In this document: piece by piece, positions 10,035-27,039 of the stretch
How positions within the stretch are numbered: the first letter of the stretch is position 1
How the letters are laid out: each line of letters opens with the position of its first letter
Assembly: GCA_973895155.1 (NCBI GenBank)
Contig: OZ316892.1
Span: forward strand, 29,574,001-29,638,000
Source of the DNA: Marsupella aquatica
Lineage: Eukaryota; Marchantiophyta
DNA length: 64,000 bases
Direction of reading: 5' to 3'
Made by a program: the position numbers and the translations under genes
The notes under the pieces: model-generated
What the model was told of the DNA's origin: nothing
The model's database searches: none
Seen by the model: the letters and a program-made list of their open reading frames with translations, nothing else

Positions 10035-11545
10035 TTGCAACACACAAGCAGAATAACTTAGCATCTTGAAACCTTTGATATATGCTCTTATTCATTCCTT
10101 TACAAGCTACGGCTTAGTTCTGGGTTGCTCTGATTTGAAAGTAAACCTCACATAGGTTTTTGTCCAAACTTCTCGCTGAATAATTATATAGGTAGCAACT
10201 ATTATGATTAATTGGGATGTCATATATAGTGGTCATGTGATTGCTGCACAAGTATCGTCATTATAGCCAGCCATGTCGTGTGTAGTCATGTTATAGACTT
10301 TGCGGAATTAAGTGTAGTTCAGGTACATACTTGTTGGTGCAACGATGTTGTCATATTGGCTGATGTTGTTGTTGTTGTTGTGAAAGTAATGTTGTTGGGA
10401 AGGCCAAGGCGGCCCAAGATAGGTAAGAATGTCTGAGGCATAAAGCAGGTGGTTGCATGATGCTACATGGAGAGAGTCAGAAGATTTTTGCTTTTTTGGC
10501 CTTTCTATTTGCTTCCCTTTCACCATGCCCTCCCTTTCTTTCCTCTCGCTCTCCCTCCCTTGCCCTCCCAGTGCCTCCAACCCTCCCGTCCCACCCCCCT
10601 TTTACTACCCTCCAGCACCATTAAAAAGGAGAAAAAACTAGGAAGAAACTTAAGATAAACTAAACTTCCAAAAATGAAAGTTCCAGTCCTAAGAGAAAAA
10701 GCCAATATCTTTTGTCATGTCAAACTACCTCCCTTTTACTCACTCCATGCCTAAAATCTAGCCTGAATCTCAACTCAATTTCTCTTCCTTTAATGCTCCA
10801 TGCCAAAAAGTACTCTAGGCACTAGTTATAGCTAGTATCGTCATGACTATACTCTAGCACATGTCTTGTACTTTGTATTCTACTGCAAACACAATCTTTT
10901 GCACCACTTTTATACACTCCAAGTGTCTCAGAAAACCCTCTTCAACATTTGATAGAAGAGTACAATTTCCTCCCTTTTCAAGTTTTTAACTCGACAATGG
11001 GTGAGATTTGGCAAAATCCCATATTATAGTAGCTGATTAATGCCCACAAGAAGTCTGCAGTTTCCTCTCTGAATAATTCCTGTCAGGATTTAGAACCTCA
11101 GACAAGTTTCCTTTTAGTGCAGCCAGCCCATGTTATGGCTAATTTTTCCCAGTAGAAAATACCTAGCTTGGGTACCAATTCAGGTTTGTCCAGACTACTG
11201 CAAAATAATGTACAGTGTACTCCTGGCATTGGCTAAATTTTGCCTTGAAAGATTTCATCAAATGATTCCATTAATTGAATTTCTAAAATAAAGGTCTCCT
11301 TTTCTTTCTGTAGTGAAGGTGTGGTGTCTTCAGTTTGTCTCCATTCCGGTGCTCATCAACTTTCTGGTGTTTGTCCATGGATTGATTGTCTTGGATTGAT
11401 ATTGTCCAGCAGCTCTCTTTGAACCTAGGCAACCAGTCAGCGGGACCTGTAGCTTGTTGGGTTCAATTATAATCAGGCAATCAGATGACACAACTAGTCC
11501 ACTCTTCTTGGTTTGGACGTCCTTTGGTTGGCGAGCTAGTAAACG
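10035..11545. other. intergenic, AT-rich, no gene seen
   Basis: It contains a (GTT)n run at 10367-10380 and a pyrimidine-rich tract at 10500-10615 that opens overlapping Pro/Ser-rich frames of no evident meaning. No RNA gene or known element was recognised. Confidence 0.45.
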
Positions 11546-11548
11546 TCC

Positions 11549-12300
11549 AACCCTGTGTTAAATCTACATCAAAATAATTCATGTTGCCCGAATTTCTTGG
11601 GGCCCTGTACACTGCTTGTCCCAATCCCCGATGCATGCTGCGCGCCCCCTCCAGCCCGATTGTTCTGCACCAACTTTGGGTTTGTTTTCTAGTACCCTTC
11701 ACTTTTCATCACTCCGGTTTTGTTGATGTAAGCTTCAACCTTGGTACCACCTGCAATGTGAAAGGTGAACTTAAGAGTCTTCACAAATTGATAAACAAAC
11801 TTGAAGTTTAGAGTTTCACTATTAGAGCAACAATTGCAACTCAAGTTGGGGAACCATGGGTTTGCCATAACATATTAAACCAACTGATGATCTTTTAGGC
11901 AAAGTATAGGGCTTTGCTTGAACACTTAGACTCTGTTAGCCAAGCAGTCATATATGGCTGCTTGGATCCATCAAATTTGAAATTACGCAGGGTTTAGCTA
12001 CACTGGTCTTCTTCATTGACATTGGCTGGTTATTGCAAGGTGACTCGGTCAATAGTACACAAGCCTCTACCCTTGCCTTTGCCTTGCATGTACTCATATC
12101 AATGACAAAGTGTTTGACTTCTTTCAACATCAAAGCTATCATTGGTAGTCTTGGTTGATGAACTGCCAAATGCTCCTGCAAATGCTTCTTCCTTGCAGAG
12201 TCTTGGTCAGTGCTCTGGCAACAATTTGTTCCAGCAGTCATAGTTGCTTTGCTAGCATAGTGTAACTAAAGTGTTCCTGAAGAGTCTGCTTGGTACTTTG
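11549..12300. mobile_element. MULE-family relic 2
   Basis: It starts with ACCCTGTGTTAAATC and continues GGGGCCCTGTACACTGC...CCCCGATGC, aligning with the terminus of the MULE at 39547 (ACCCCGAGTTAAATC, then GGGGCGCCATACACTGC). The internal phrase TACTTTGGTTAAGAGTCATG at about 12291 also recurs in that MULE. An inverted partner of its 11766-11830 segment lies at 12685-12750 (TTTGTTTATCAATTTGTAAA), so it may extend to about 12750 as a worn foldback. Confidence 0.55.
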
Positions 12301-12754
12301 GTTAAGAGTCATGGTGGACAAAGTCTTTGTTTATGGTCTGGCAAACTCATGGTCCCCCCCCTTGGAGGTCTCACTTATGCAAAAACAAAATATCAGGTGT
12401 CACAAAGCATGTGGTCATTTAATTAAAAAAAACAAAAGAAAAACACAGAAAACAAAGCATTCAGTCATTTAATTTAGTCTAAGGGAAGACTTGAATTTTT
12501 TTTGTGATAGAACACTAGGATCTTAAGAAACTGTTTCTAGCCATGAATATAATATCCATATTAATCAGTAGTTTACCATTTTTCCTTAAGTTTGCAAGTG
12601 TTCAAGCCTTTGAAACTTTACACATGAAGGGGCCCTTCTACAGTGAGACCCTTGAGTCCCAACAAAAGTTACTACGTACTATTGCTCTGACTGGCAATGA
12701 AACTCTTAAGCTCATTCAACTTTGTTTATCAATTTGTAAATACTCTTAAGTAGG

Positions 12755-13331
12755 GGGTGAGGGAATGGATATGGGGCCAAAACTGTAAACTTGCAGTATA
12801 TGTCTACAGTAGATATCAGGTGAGTGTAAGAGACAATAATTAGAAATGGAAATTAAAGCATGATTGGGGCAAGAGGTCATTATGGGCAAGAGATATGGGC
12901 AAGCAAAATTAAGAATAGACTAAGTGTGTGTTACATGTATATTTCCTTTACTACCAACGGCTGCAACTAACAATGGTATGAAGGGAGACTTAGTCAAATG
13001 CTCAAAAACATCATTCATTTTTCAAACATGTCATTCATCATCATGGATGGATGCAACTAAGAGTTTGAATGAAAGATGAATGCTGGCGACCTAATGATGT
13101 ATGTATGCAAGTCTCCCTTTACACCACTCTTAGTTGCAACCATTGGTAGTAATGCAACTTACTATCCATGGAAAAGCCCATGATTACCTTTGAGCCCATA
13201 TATCTTAGTTGCCCATAACTATATCTTGTTGCTTTTCCATCCATGGTTATCTTCCATATACTCACCTAATATCTACATGCTGGCAAATACTGCCAGTTTA
13301 AAGTTTTGGCCCCATACCCATACCCTCACCC
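12755..13331. mobile_element. palindromic MITE-like element
   Basis: The left end (GGGTGAGGG-ATGG-TATGGGGCC) and the right end, reverse-complemented, agree over roughly 70 bases. Inner segments also pair: ACTACCAACGGCTGCAACTAA near 12950 with the complement of TTAGTTGCAACCATTGGTAGT near 13128. The ~577-bp unit is therefore close to a full palindrome with an unpaired centre. No coding capacity and no certain target duplication are visible. Superfamily unassigned. Confidence 0.7.
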
Positions 13332-13780
13332 AGTAACTAACTGGCTGACCAAGTTCACCCCAGACCTGACCAACCATACCGTTCCTCTTTACCAATCAGG
13401 GCAATTTCGAAGGGGTTGGGGCTATCAGTACCATGCAAGCAAACAGGTAAATTTTTCTTGTTGAATTATTGCAAGGAAAAGAAATCACTCGCATTGGCTT
13501 GCTCTTTTATCACACAAGGAAAACCCACTAAATGTACACCACTTTGCTAGCAAGCTGAGTCTCTGGTAAGCCAAACTTGTGTCCTTGGACATATTTCAGA
13601 TAGTCTCAATGTTTGCTCCTTTTTTGGCTACCAAACTTGCTTGCCATGTGGAGTTCTACACATGCATTACAAGTCCAATTTCAGAACCAGAAGTGAGTTA
13701 GTGTTTCCTTTCTCTGGGAATGCTCAGGCCTCTACGGCAAAGTGGCTTGCAAATGGTCCAAAGAGATTTTTAAAAACTTT

Positions 13781-14215
13781 TAGTGATTATTGCCAAAATC
13801 AACCGCCAAATCTGAAGGTATATAGATCTAATGGTCATCATATGTCCGTACAAACTTTTTGCTAGGAGAAGGCTTCCCACTGGCCATAACTACAAAAGGA
13901 AATTGGGGGTGACTTCGTTAGCAACCTTCTCGGCTGGCGAAAATGACTGTTTGCTCAGATCTTACAAAACCTTTGCCCTGATCTAACTAAATATTTGCAC
14001 ATTTGCTACCACGTTTAGTGATTATTTGCCAAAATCAACAGCCCAGATCCATCTGTACATAGATCTAACCCGCATAATATGTCTGTATAAACTTTTACTA
14101 AGCCAAGGATCTTAATTAGGGCGTTAAACCCAAAATACAAAACGAAAACCTGGGGGTGACCTCCTTAGCAATAACCTTCTAGGCTGGCAAAAATTACACT
14201 TTGCCTAGATCTTAC
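13781..14215 (+). repeat. two-copy tandem repeat, ~235 bp
   Basis: TAGTGATTAT-TGCCAAAATCAAC at 13781 recurs at 14016. The collinear text continues through ATAGATCTAA, TGGGGGTGAC-TC-TTAGCAA and CTTCTCGGCTGGC / CTTCTAGGCTGGC. The copies are diverged and non-coding. Confidence 0.75.
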
Positions 14216-14775
14216 CCCGGATCTTACTATAAAAGCACCAACTGAAACCTACTCTTAGTAACTCTAGGTCTAGGGCTAGAGTGAAGACTCTAAACCATAC
14301 TCCCAATACAGACAATACTGATAACGAGGCTTAATAAGGTCAAAATTTCAAATGAGGATGGACAAAATTGACATTGACTCTATATAAAGACAAAACTGAA
14401 ATGAGGATAGACAAAAAACAACGACAAGACAAAAAAAAACAAGGATAAGGCAAAGAGTAACAAAAAAATAGCATATACATTTACATTTTATTGTGCAAAA
14501 TTTTCCTTCATATCTATTTAAGTCATTCTATTTACGTCATTGGGCTAGTCTTACAAAGCCTCAAGGGCTGGGATGAGCTGAGCAGCGGATGAGGGTTTAG
14601 GGTGTTAAGGTTTAGTCTTTTGTTGGGTCCCCAGAAAAAGAGGGGAGGAAGGAAAAAAAAAGGTTTCCAGATCGGAGAGCAGGGGGCGGGGATTGATGAG
14701 AATGTGCGACAAGAGTCTGATGGAGTGCACCGTCAATTACGCCAAGATGCGGGGTGAATGTATGCACACACCACC
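14216..14775. other. A-rich intergenic sequence
   Basis: A-rich tracts with repeated GACAAAA phrases run from 14350 to 14480. A telomere-box-like GGGTTTAGGGTGTTAAGGTTTAG occurs near 14593. No gene is seen. Confidence 0.4.
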
Positions 14776-14779
14776 CTTT

Positions 14780-15070
14780 TCAATTCGATGAAGCTTCGCC
14801 AAACAAATGCGGAGAAATTGGGACTCCTCGGATATGCCTCCAGCCTCCTGCTGTTAGTTTGCTTGCTAATGCTGCAGTGCTGGGGCTCGTGATTGACGAC
14901 GACTGGCGACGACGCATGACGACTGATCGAGACGCGGCACGCTGCCGTTGATCAGAGGATGACTTCGACCTCATCCGTGGCGCAGAATTGGAGACGATCG
15001 GAATGAGCTCCGGCAGACACCCTAGTTTGCCTTTTCTGATTTCGTATCCGGCCAAAATCTGTTTGCTCAT
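14780..15070 (-). CDS. possible small protein, unrecognised
   Basis: An ATG-initiated 96-aa frame on the minus strand is rich in Arg, Ser and Ala (RMRSKSSSDQRQRAA, then VVMRRRQSSS), a composition seen in organelle presequences. Local GC content is higher than in the surrounding AT-rich DNA. No domain is recognised and no splice partner was found. A second upstream ATG in another frame (15072-15074) weakens the case. It may be a first exon, a small organellar protein or chance. Confidence 0.25.
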   Translation of the reverse strand: MSKQILAGYEIRKGKLGCLPELIPIVSNSAPRMRSKSSSDQRQRAASRSVVMRRRQSSSITSPSTAALASKLTAGGWRHIRGVPISPHLFGEASSN

Positions 15071-15079
15071 TCATGACGC

Positions 15080-19941
<4,862 letters not shown>

Positions 19942-21960
19942 GACAATTCAGCACACGCAGACATCCATACCATTACAGGGGTCATGTTAGATTCACTTTC
20001 AGAATTTAACCTGTTGAGAACAGATGTGATGTACATAATATTCTTTCTCACATTTTCAACGGCTCGTCAAATAGATTTTTCATTGACTCGGATATCTAAT
20101 TGCAGTTAATGGACATATTCTAGATAAGAAACAAAAGATAAACAAGTTTTCTTTCTTTGAACAAAGTCGGGTCATTATGTTTCGTACCATTTGCGTAGCA
20201 TGATGTTGGTGATCAGCTCGAGCACCGGTAAATTTACTGGTACTCGTATGTTGTGATTCAGAAGAAGTCGTCATCCTCTTCCATGTGAGTTCTATTTACT
20301 GTCAGGTCTTCCATGTGAGTTTTACTGTGAGGTCTTCCTGACCAATTTGCAATACCTGAATTTTCGAGAAATGTCAAGGGATGGGAGTCTGAGCTGCATG
20401 TGAATTATCAGTTTTAGAAGGCAAGCCAGTATTGCTGTCTAGTGCCGCCCGAGATCGGTGAGATTAAGGTTCACAAGTTTCTCAGATTCATTAACAGTCT
20501 TACGACCAGTCTGCTTTCCTGCAGAGGGTCTCTCCTGATATGCCTAATCTCGATGTCTCACCTCACTTTACTAATGGTCGTCTCCTGATGTACCACTTTT
20601 CCAAATCAAAGAGCACATTAATCGTATGGGGGACAAATGCAAGTTGTTGGTTGGATTGTTATCTTTCTGAGTGGACATGGACTAGCTCTAGCATGCGACC
20701 GCACATAGGGACAAATCTCACTCTAGTTGTGTTCTTAAGCCCCTAGGGTGTTGTGGCAAATGAACTCTGAGAAGTCCGTAGTCGTTGAAAAGGATAAGGA
20801 AGATTATGCCCAAGCGGACTTTCATCTCGTGCCTCAAATCAAGAGCGCCTCTTCAAGCCACCTGCTGTCCATACGAAATCCACTAAATCTTTACGTTTAC
20901 TTGAGGCCTCCAAGATTTCATGGTGAATAGTACACAAACCCTTGACCACGAAATCATCGATGTCTCTCCTGATGTGCCTAAATGATTTGCGCTAACTGTG
21001 AACACCATCAACTAAGCTTTCCTGCCGTAGTCATTTAATTGAAGACCAAGGGTTTTTGCAGGTCTTCTAAGAGCTCAACTGAATTAAAGTTCAAGAGATT
21101 TAGTATACTCTCGCGGTATGCATTGTGGAGTGTACTATTCACCAGCTGAGCCAGAGTGCAAGAAAGTTCAACGGACCCATAATTGCATATTGTCATATTG
21201 TATCACACTGGATCGCCCTCCAACTTCAATAGTCCACAATCAACCAGGCAAACCCTTCACGTACTTGTAGATGAATTTGTTAGTAAAAATATTTATTTGT
21301 TTCTCTATGGCAAAGAGTAAGCCCAAAACTAATCTTGTTTGCAATCACTGACTTTAATTTTACGGTCATTTGGCTGTTGAGTAGATACTTTTAGCCTGCT
21401 TAGAACGTCGAATGATCAGATTGGTGTCTTTTTTGCACCCACGTATTGCCTTGCAGCAACAAAAGAGAATTAAAAAGAATAATAAACAACCGATTTTGTG
21501 AACGTTACCAGAGTATTTCATTCACCGACCTTTACTCACCAACTGCGCGTAACCACCAGAGTCGTGAATAATGCTGTACAAAAATCCGTTTCCATTGTTT
21601 GGGCTGGCTTATATTGTACATTCTTTTATATACTACTGCCACTTTTGGAGTTGTTTGCTGCCTTGTTCGTTTACTCAAAGCATCTCCGGGTTCTCTGTTC
21701 CCTCTCGAACAACGAATTGCCAGACGAAAGCCTCGGTCATCTCGTCAGCTACGGTGGTACCCATTGGTGTATGATTCGAGGCCCCACTCGATCTTGTTTG
21801 TGCCAAGCCGAGTCGTCTCGCCCTCCCTTCCCTGCCCCTCCCTTCCCTTCCCTTCAGTAGTCCAGTCTCTTCTTGCAATCAGCACGAGCAGAGTGCCACC
21901 CACCTTCGGCAATCCATCCTTTCTTTGAAGTATCAGCAGCACCAAAGCTCAGGAAGAGCA
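19942..21960. other. intergenic between MDAR and peroxiredoxin genes
   Basis: No gene is recognised. A short tandem repeat (GGTCTTCCATGTGAGTT) lies at 20278-20340. A C/CT-rich tract at 21820-21858 (CCCTCCCTTCCC-like) lies ~110-140 bp upstream of the peroxiredoxin ATG, probably in its promoter or leader. Confidence 0.45.
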
Positions 21961-21963
21961 GAT

Positions 21964-22692
21964 ATGGCGTCCATGGCAATGGCTGCCACCCGCTCTCTCA
22001 TCTGTTCGGGCTCCACTAGGGCTTCCTCCACCGCACCCACCAAACTCTTCCAGCTCTCTTCTTCGTCGAGCCTGGGGGCAGCTCCATTTCTTGGCCAAGG
22101 GGTGCGAAATCTGTCTCGTGGCTTGCCACAGGTGAGGAGCAACAATCTTGCAGTATCCAAGGCTTCGAAAAGATCGTTCTCCTTGGCCGTGGAGGCCTCA
22201 GCTCCCATCCAGGTTGGAGATAAGCTACCCGAGGGGGAGCTTGCGTATATGGACAAGGACAGCAATGTCCAGACTGTGAAGGTTTCGGAGCTCACGAGTG
22301 GCAAGAAGGTGGTTTTCTTTGCAGTTCCTGGAGCGTTCACTCCCACCTGCTCTCAAAAGCACGTGCCGGGATTCGTGGCGTCCGCGGGCGAGCTGAAGGC
22401 CAAGGGCGTGGACACCATCGCCTGCGTGAGTGTGAACGATGTGTTCGTGATGAAGGCGTGGGGCGAGAGCCTCGGAGTCGGAGATGAGGTGCTGCTCCTC
22501 TGTGATGGCAATGTGACTTTCACCAAGGCGCTGGGAGTGGAATTCGACCTGAGTGATAAGCCCGTGGGCCTTAACGTTCGGTCGAGGCGGTACTCCATGT
22601 TGGTGGACGATGGGGTGGTTAAGCAGCTGAATCTCGAGGAGGGTGGCGCGTTCTCGATCAGTGGCCCTGAGGAAATCCTCAAAGTTTTGTGA
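21964..22692 (+). CDS. PRXIIE: plastid type II peroxiredoxin (PRXIIE)
   Basis: An intronless 242-aa protein that reduces hydrogen and alkyl peroxides in the plastid stroma using glutaredoxin or thioredoxin. Residues 1 to about 76 are Ser/Ala/Arg-rich with few acidic residues, a typical transit peptide. The mature domain starts near [10 protein letters not shown]. The peroxidatic cysteine is C129 in [10 protein letters not shown] and the resolving cysteine C154 in TIACVSVND; the 25-residue spacing is that of type II (atypical two-Cys) peroxiredoxins. The conserved Arg is in [10 protein letters not shown]. The end ([10 protein letters not shown]) is the usual C-terminus. The first ATG in the frame is used as start; a second Met at residue 4 could also serve. 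The plant plastid PRXIIE genes I know are also intronless. The 3' end of the gene is repeated downstream. Confidence 0.93.
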   Translation: MASMAMAATRSLICSGSTRASSTAPTKLFQLSSSSSLGAAPFLGQGVRNLSRGLPQVRSNNLAVSKASKRSFSLAVEASAPIQVGDKLPEGELAYMDKDSNVQTVKVSELTSGKKVVFFAVPGAFTPTCSQKHVPGFVASAGELKAKGVDTIACVSVNDVFVMKAWGESLGVGDEVLLLCDGNVTFTKALGVEFDLSDKPVGLNVRSRRYSMLVDDGVVKQLNLEEGGAFSISGPEEILKVL

Positions 22693-23062
22693 AGAACGAG
22701 CATCTTGTTCTTTTCTTAGAATTAGTTTTCTCAAGTCAGGCCCTGTGAAGAAAGATCCCAGTTACGTGATGAGCTAGCTAGCATCATGATCTACGCTCAC
22801 TTTGATATTTTTGCTCATCCTCTGGACAGAGTTTCGAGACCTTGTTGAAGTTCCGAATCCTCAAAGTTTTGTGAAGAGCATTGTGACTCCGTTCAATTTT
22901 GAGTTTTCCTCGTGCTCTGAACGCAATTTTGTGACCTTTTGTAAGTTCTAAATCTTCAATGTTTTGTGACGAGCAGCGTGATTGAATTCTTTATCGATTG
23001 TGGTTCTTCACTCTCTCAACAAATTCTCTATTGATTGTGGTTCTTCACCCTCTCAACAGAAT
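22668..23062 (+). repeat. tandem echoes of the PRXIIE 3' end
   Basis: The last codons and first UTR bases (AATCCTCAAAGTTTTGTGAAGA) recur at about 22855 (AATCCTCAAAGTTTTGTGAAGA) and, diverged, at about 22950 (AATCTTCAATGTTTTGTGACGA). Around 22996-23060 a ~45-bp unit (ATTGTGGTTCTTCAC-CTCTCAACA) occurs twice. These look like local duplications in the 3' UTR. Confidence 0.75.
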
Positions 23063-23064
23063 TT

Positions 23065-26000
23065 ATTGGCCTTTCTCATTTTACTGTTTCGATGATTGGG
23101 TCTGGCGGAGACAAGAAACGTTTAGTTTATATCTATTTTCTTCCCGTCCACTCTGCGCAGCTTGATTCAATCTAGCTGCTGATGGTGCTATTTTACATTT
23201 TGACCACGGAAGGAGATGGCACGTTTCATACCGTATGCAATGGTTGCCTGCTTTGAGACAGAAGGTGTCATTGCCAAGAGACGTAGAATGGGGGTGGTTA
23301 TTTCAATTGAAATGTCATGAAGGTCAAGCCTAAAAGGTAGAAATAAGTTTCGAAGCCTCGTGCCTTGCAATTGAATTGCAAATGAAAACCATCCGTGGAA
23401 TGAAAAGAAAAACTTACATAAGAAACTGTCGTTGCTTTCATAGGCCTCTTTCGAATAAATTATTCTGACATCCTATTGTGAGGAGATAACGAAATAAACA
23501 CCTCAACTTGAAGGTCGACAGGTGTGTGAATTGCATCCTCGTCGTCAGTGCCTCTACCCTGCGGGGATGTCTCTAGCTGGGCTTCAATCGTGGACTGCTG
23601 GTATTTGCGTCTATGAGAATGATTCTATTGAATCAGTTTGCAAGGCATGCCGACTGGACCAAAAGCATATCTGGAGGGGAGGTAAAAACAACTTAACTTG
23701 ACAGTCACCAATACAGAGCAAAGAGATGTGATCGATTACTACCTCATCGAACAATAGAGCTTAGTATGGAGATGCAACTTGCTGAAGTACAGTTGTGAAC
23801 TCCTTCCACTGATAATTTAGTGGAGTGACACTTTAGTCACGTATGCGAACTACTGGATCAGAGTGCTACACATGGTGGGACATGAGAGGCTGCACGTGAT
23901 GAAGACTTTCTGAAACGGTGACATGCTGACTGCCGAGTCGAGTCTCGAGAGGATGAAGGTGACCATAGGCTGAAAATGCCGATGAGTATATTTGGAAGCA
24001 CGGTGACAAATGACATGAACGCGGGGCAACGGCAGTGTGCACATGCCTCTAGCTGAAGGTAGAAATAGTTGTTTTACCTATGGGTGACTAAAACACACTC
24101 CGACTGCAATTTTACCGGCTTTCATGTAGGATTGATAGATTTTGCAATCCATACAACGCTATTTCATTAACGCTGCATGCAATGCAATGTAGACTGTCTG
24201 AGGCCGTGGTCTTGCATTCATGTTGAGGATGAGGTTTTCCTGATATATTGTTTGTTGTTTAAAAGTTTGACACCAAACTGTGCATTGCTCACAGACTTTG
24301 CAATTCACGAATAATTTCATCGATGTACCTTGATGTTGTCATCTTGAGGCAGATAAAGGGGGCCACATTAAATCTAAACGACAAAATGCACCATGTTCAG
24401 ACAATTCTTGTTCATGTGACGAAGAAGGGCGCGCTTGGAGATAAGCTCAACAGCTTCTTGCGTAAAGCCAAAGCTTACCTCTCCACTGAAGGGGAAACCA
24501 AACGATGATAGAGACCAAACGGACCGCAACACATCAGGAGGAACCAAAAGAAGGGATTACCACTTTTCTCAATTAAAACGACGATCAGTGTAGAAATACA
24601 GTGGCAGAGAACCAATAAACTGTATCAAAAATCAGAATGACAATCAAAAGATTGGAAACATGTAAATTCCAGCTCCTACCACAAGGACTCTTGTAAGACG
24701 ACGTCTTCTTCACTCCTCCACCCTCTCTTCGTCACTCGGACCAAAACCATTTTGGCGGTCTTCTGAACCTTGTGTCCATACGAGAGCCTCTCTCTCTAAG
24801 TAAAAGGAACCGATGATTTTGAGTCCATTAAATCTTCATGTAGAATTGACTCACGATGTTTTCTCACTGTACAAATTCCTTTCTCCCTGGCAAAAAGAAT
24901 GGACTTAAACTGAAATCGTTCTTGTCGAGAACCCAGCTCTCAGGGTCATCCATTGTCATCGCCTTCCGCCTATGTCAATAAAAGTGAAGCATGCGGACAA
25001 GTTACTTCCAGTCCCTCATAACAGTGTCTCGTATACCAGTCAAGAAACTCCGGATGAATCAATAATTCCAATATGCATATCTTGTAGGATCTGGAAGGAA
25101 GACACCATGGATGGACAGATTTGAATATTGAAGAAACTGCCACTGACGGAGCAGCCTGGAGAACACCTTAAACTAAGAGCACCAGTACAAGGTCAACGAA
25201 GTCCCACAAAGTCCCACAAAGTCCCCCGAAGTCCCCCGAAGTCCCACACCTACACCTCACATCAGTCCGTTAAGATTACTTTCAAAGCTAAACTATCACA
25301 CCTTCCGACTCAAACGCCCTAGCTCAGACAATGTCCTCCCGGTCCAAAACAGATGTATTTCCCTCCTGTCTACTGACTTCAGCAAATATTCTTGGAACCA
25401 TCTCGCGAGATTGTCTGACCATATTTATGTCCATTGCACAATTCGCTATACACGACATGCACGCCGTTGGCGACCTCCCGGAAAGTTTCAAACGGTCACT
25501 GAAATTAAATGTTGAAGACTTCTTTAGGGGCAGACAGTCTTGTGAAGTGATCCTTCCCAGAAGTGGCAGCTGAGTCTCATGCTGCGAGTGAAATCAGTAT
25601 TGTAATTCGAGATGGAACAGAGGATTGTCCCGGGCAGTATAGACCAAGAAGCAACTCTTTCACAGCAACCAAACAAGTTTGATAACAACCACAAAAAAGC
25701 AGAAACCACTGTGAAACCAATCAGAATTCATCAAAGCGCAGTGACATTCAAAGGACAGGCAGGACAAGTAGTAGAAGCTTCAACTTGGCCACCCAAAAAG
25801 CAGCATTCAAGAATACAATCGAAGGCAGGTGTGTCCTTCAAATGGGTCTGCCGTACATACCCACCCATACATACATTCAAGCTCCACAGCAACATGGGAG
25901 CAGGACTGCTTACAATTGAGTAATTTATGAGCGAATCAATTATTATTGTTGGACAGTACTCGACCTTTTCTTTCTCGTATGCAGCGTCATTGTAGAATCA

Positions 26001-26300
26001 GACAGCCTTTCCCACAAGGTCCTCTGAGGATGATAACAGGGTGAATGATAAATGGTTGCAGCAGCAGCAGCCAGCCCAGCCCTCCAGGAGGAAAGGGCAG
26101 TCCAGGCCCGCCTCCCGGCTTGCTCGTGTGTATTGTGTGTGACCTAATCCTACAATTTGACTCCACCCACCAAATCGACTCCACACACCGAACTCAAATG
26201 CTCACACAGCACCACCAGGGGCCATCACCATAGCAGCTCCCTCTCAAACTCCTGCTCTGGTTCAAATCACACGAAGTAGACAGATAGAAGCCGGCCGCAA
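23065..26300. other. intergenic, no gene recognised
   Basis: Both strands show only short frames without domains. A ten-base tandem repeat (GTCCCACAAA / GTCCCCCGAA, five units) lies at 25199-25250 and a GCAGCAGCAGCAG run near 26057. Frames at 24323-24508 and 25331-25573 are unsupported. Confidence 0.4.
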
Positions 26301-26308
26301 GCAGCACT

Positions 26309-26722
26309 CTAGTGGTGATGATGGGCCTGCACATATCTCAGTCCACAATACTTACACGTATTGGGCTCCGCCAGATCTAAGCAGATGTACTCCACCGGAT
26401 GCCCTAAAGACGGGTCCCTCCCTCCTTCACAGGCCACAACTCGTGCCCCGACCTCGATCGGAGGCACCTCGGCAATCAGCTCCTGCGGCGACTTCTTATC
26501 AAAATTCGTCATCCACTTCGCAGTGTGCTCGCTGTAGTTGCTGCTGCTGATGCTGTCTGCGGAGGCGACCGCATTGGACCCGAGATTGCGCCATTCCCCC
26601 GGCGCTGCTGCTACAACCCTAGTAGCAGTCAGCGCATCCCTGCTCGAGAGCGATGTCGGTCGCAGCTGCAGCAGCCGCTGCTGCAGGAGGCGAGACACGA
26701 GACCGGACGTCGCTCGAGACAT
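26309..26722 (-). CDS. NDUFS6: mitochondrial complex I 13 kDa zinc subunit (NDUFS6-type)
   Basis: A 137-aa single-exon protein of the respiratory NADH dehydrogenase peripheral arm. It binds a zinc ion and is required for late assembly of the matrix arm. Residues 1 to about 45 form an Arg/Leu/Ser-rich mitochondrial presequence (MSRATSGLVSRLLQQRLLQL). The conserved part begins near HTAKWMTNFDKK. The zinc ligands expected for the family are all present: C98 (VACEGG), H108 (LGHPVEYICLDL), C123 and C126 (NTCKYCGLRY). The protein ends QAHHHH, a natural His-rich tail seen in plant members. The start is the first in-frame ATG. A pyrimidine-rich microsatellite lies in the 5' region. Confidence 0.9.
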   Translation of the reverse strand: MSRATSGLVSRLLQQRLLQLRPTSLSSRDALTATRVVAAAPGEWRNLGSNAVASADSISSSNYSEHTAKWMTNFDKKSPQELIAEVPPIEVGARVVACEGGRDPSLGHPVEYICLDLAEPNTCKYCGLRYVQAHHHH

Positions 26723-26849
26723 TTGGAATCATGCGCGTTTCCTCCCTCGCTGGACAGGAAGGTTGTTGCTGGCTCCACTCAATCCGCTCCTCGCGCTTTA
26801 CTCCGTCCCCTCCACTTCCTTTCCTCGTCGTTCCCGAATTGCTGCTCCT

Positions 26850-26946
26850 CTCCACTCCACTCCACTCCACTCCTCTCAGTCTTTCTCTCGCCCGACGAAG
26901 AGAAGAGAAGAGAAGAGAAGAGAAGAGACGAAGAAGAGGAGAGAGT
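26850..26946. repeat. CCACT and AAGAG microsatellites 5' of NDUFS6
   Basis: Four to five CCACT units (26853-26874) are followed by AAGAG repeated about six times (26897-26930) and further GAAGA text. On the gene's own strand this is a CTCTT tract ~180-220 bp upstream of the start codon, as often found in plant 5' leaders. Confidence 0.85.
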
Positions 26947-27039
26947 AGAGATTTCGATTCGACGATTGTGTGTAAGGAGAGGATGGGTTGGGCGCGACTG
27001 TCGAAGCAGCTGGAGGGGGCCACGACGTTACTGTTCCGG

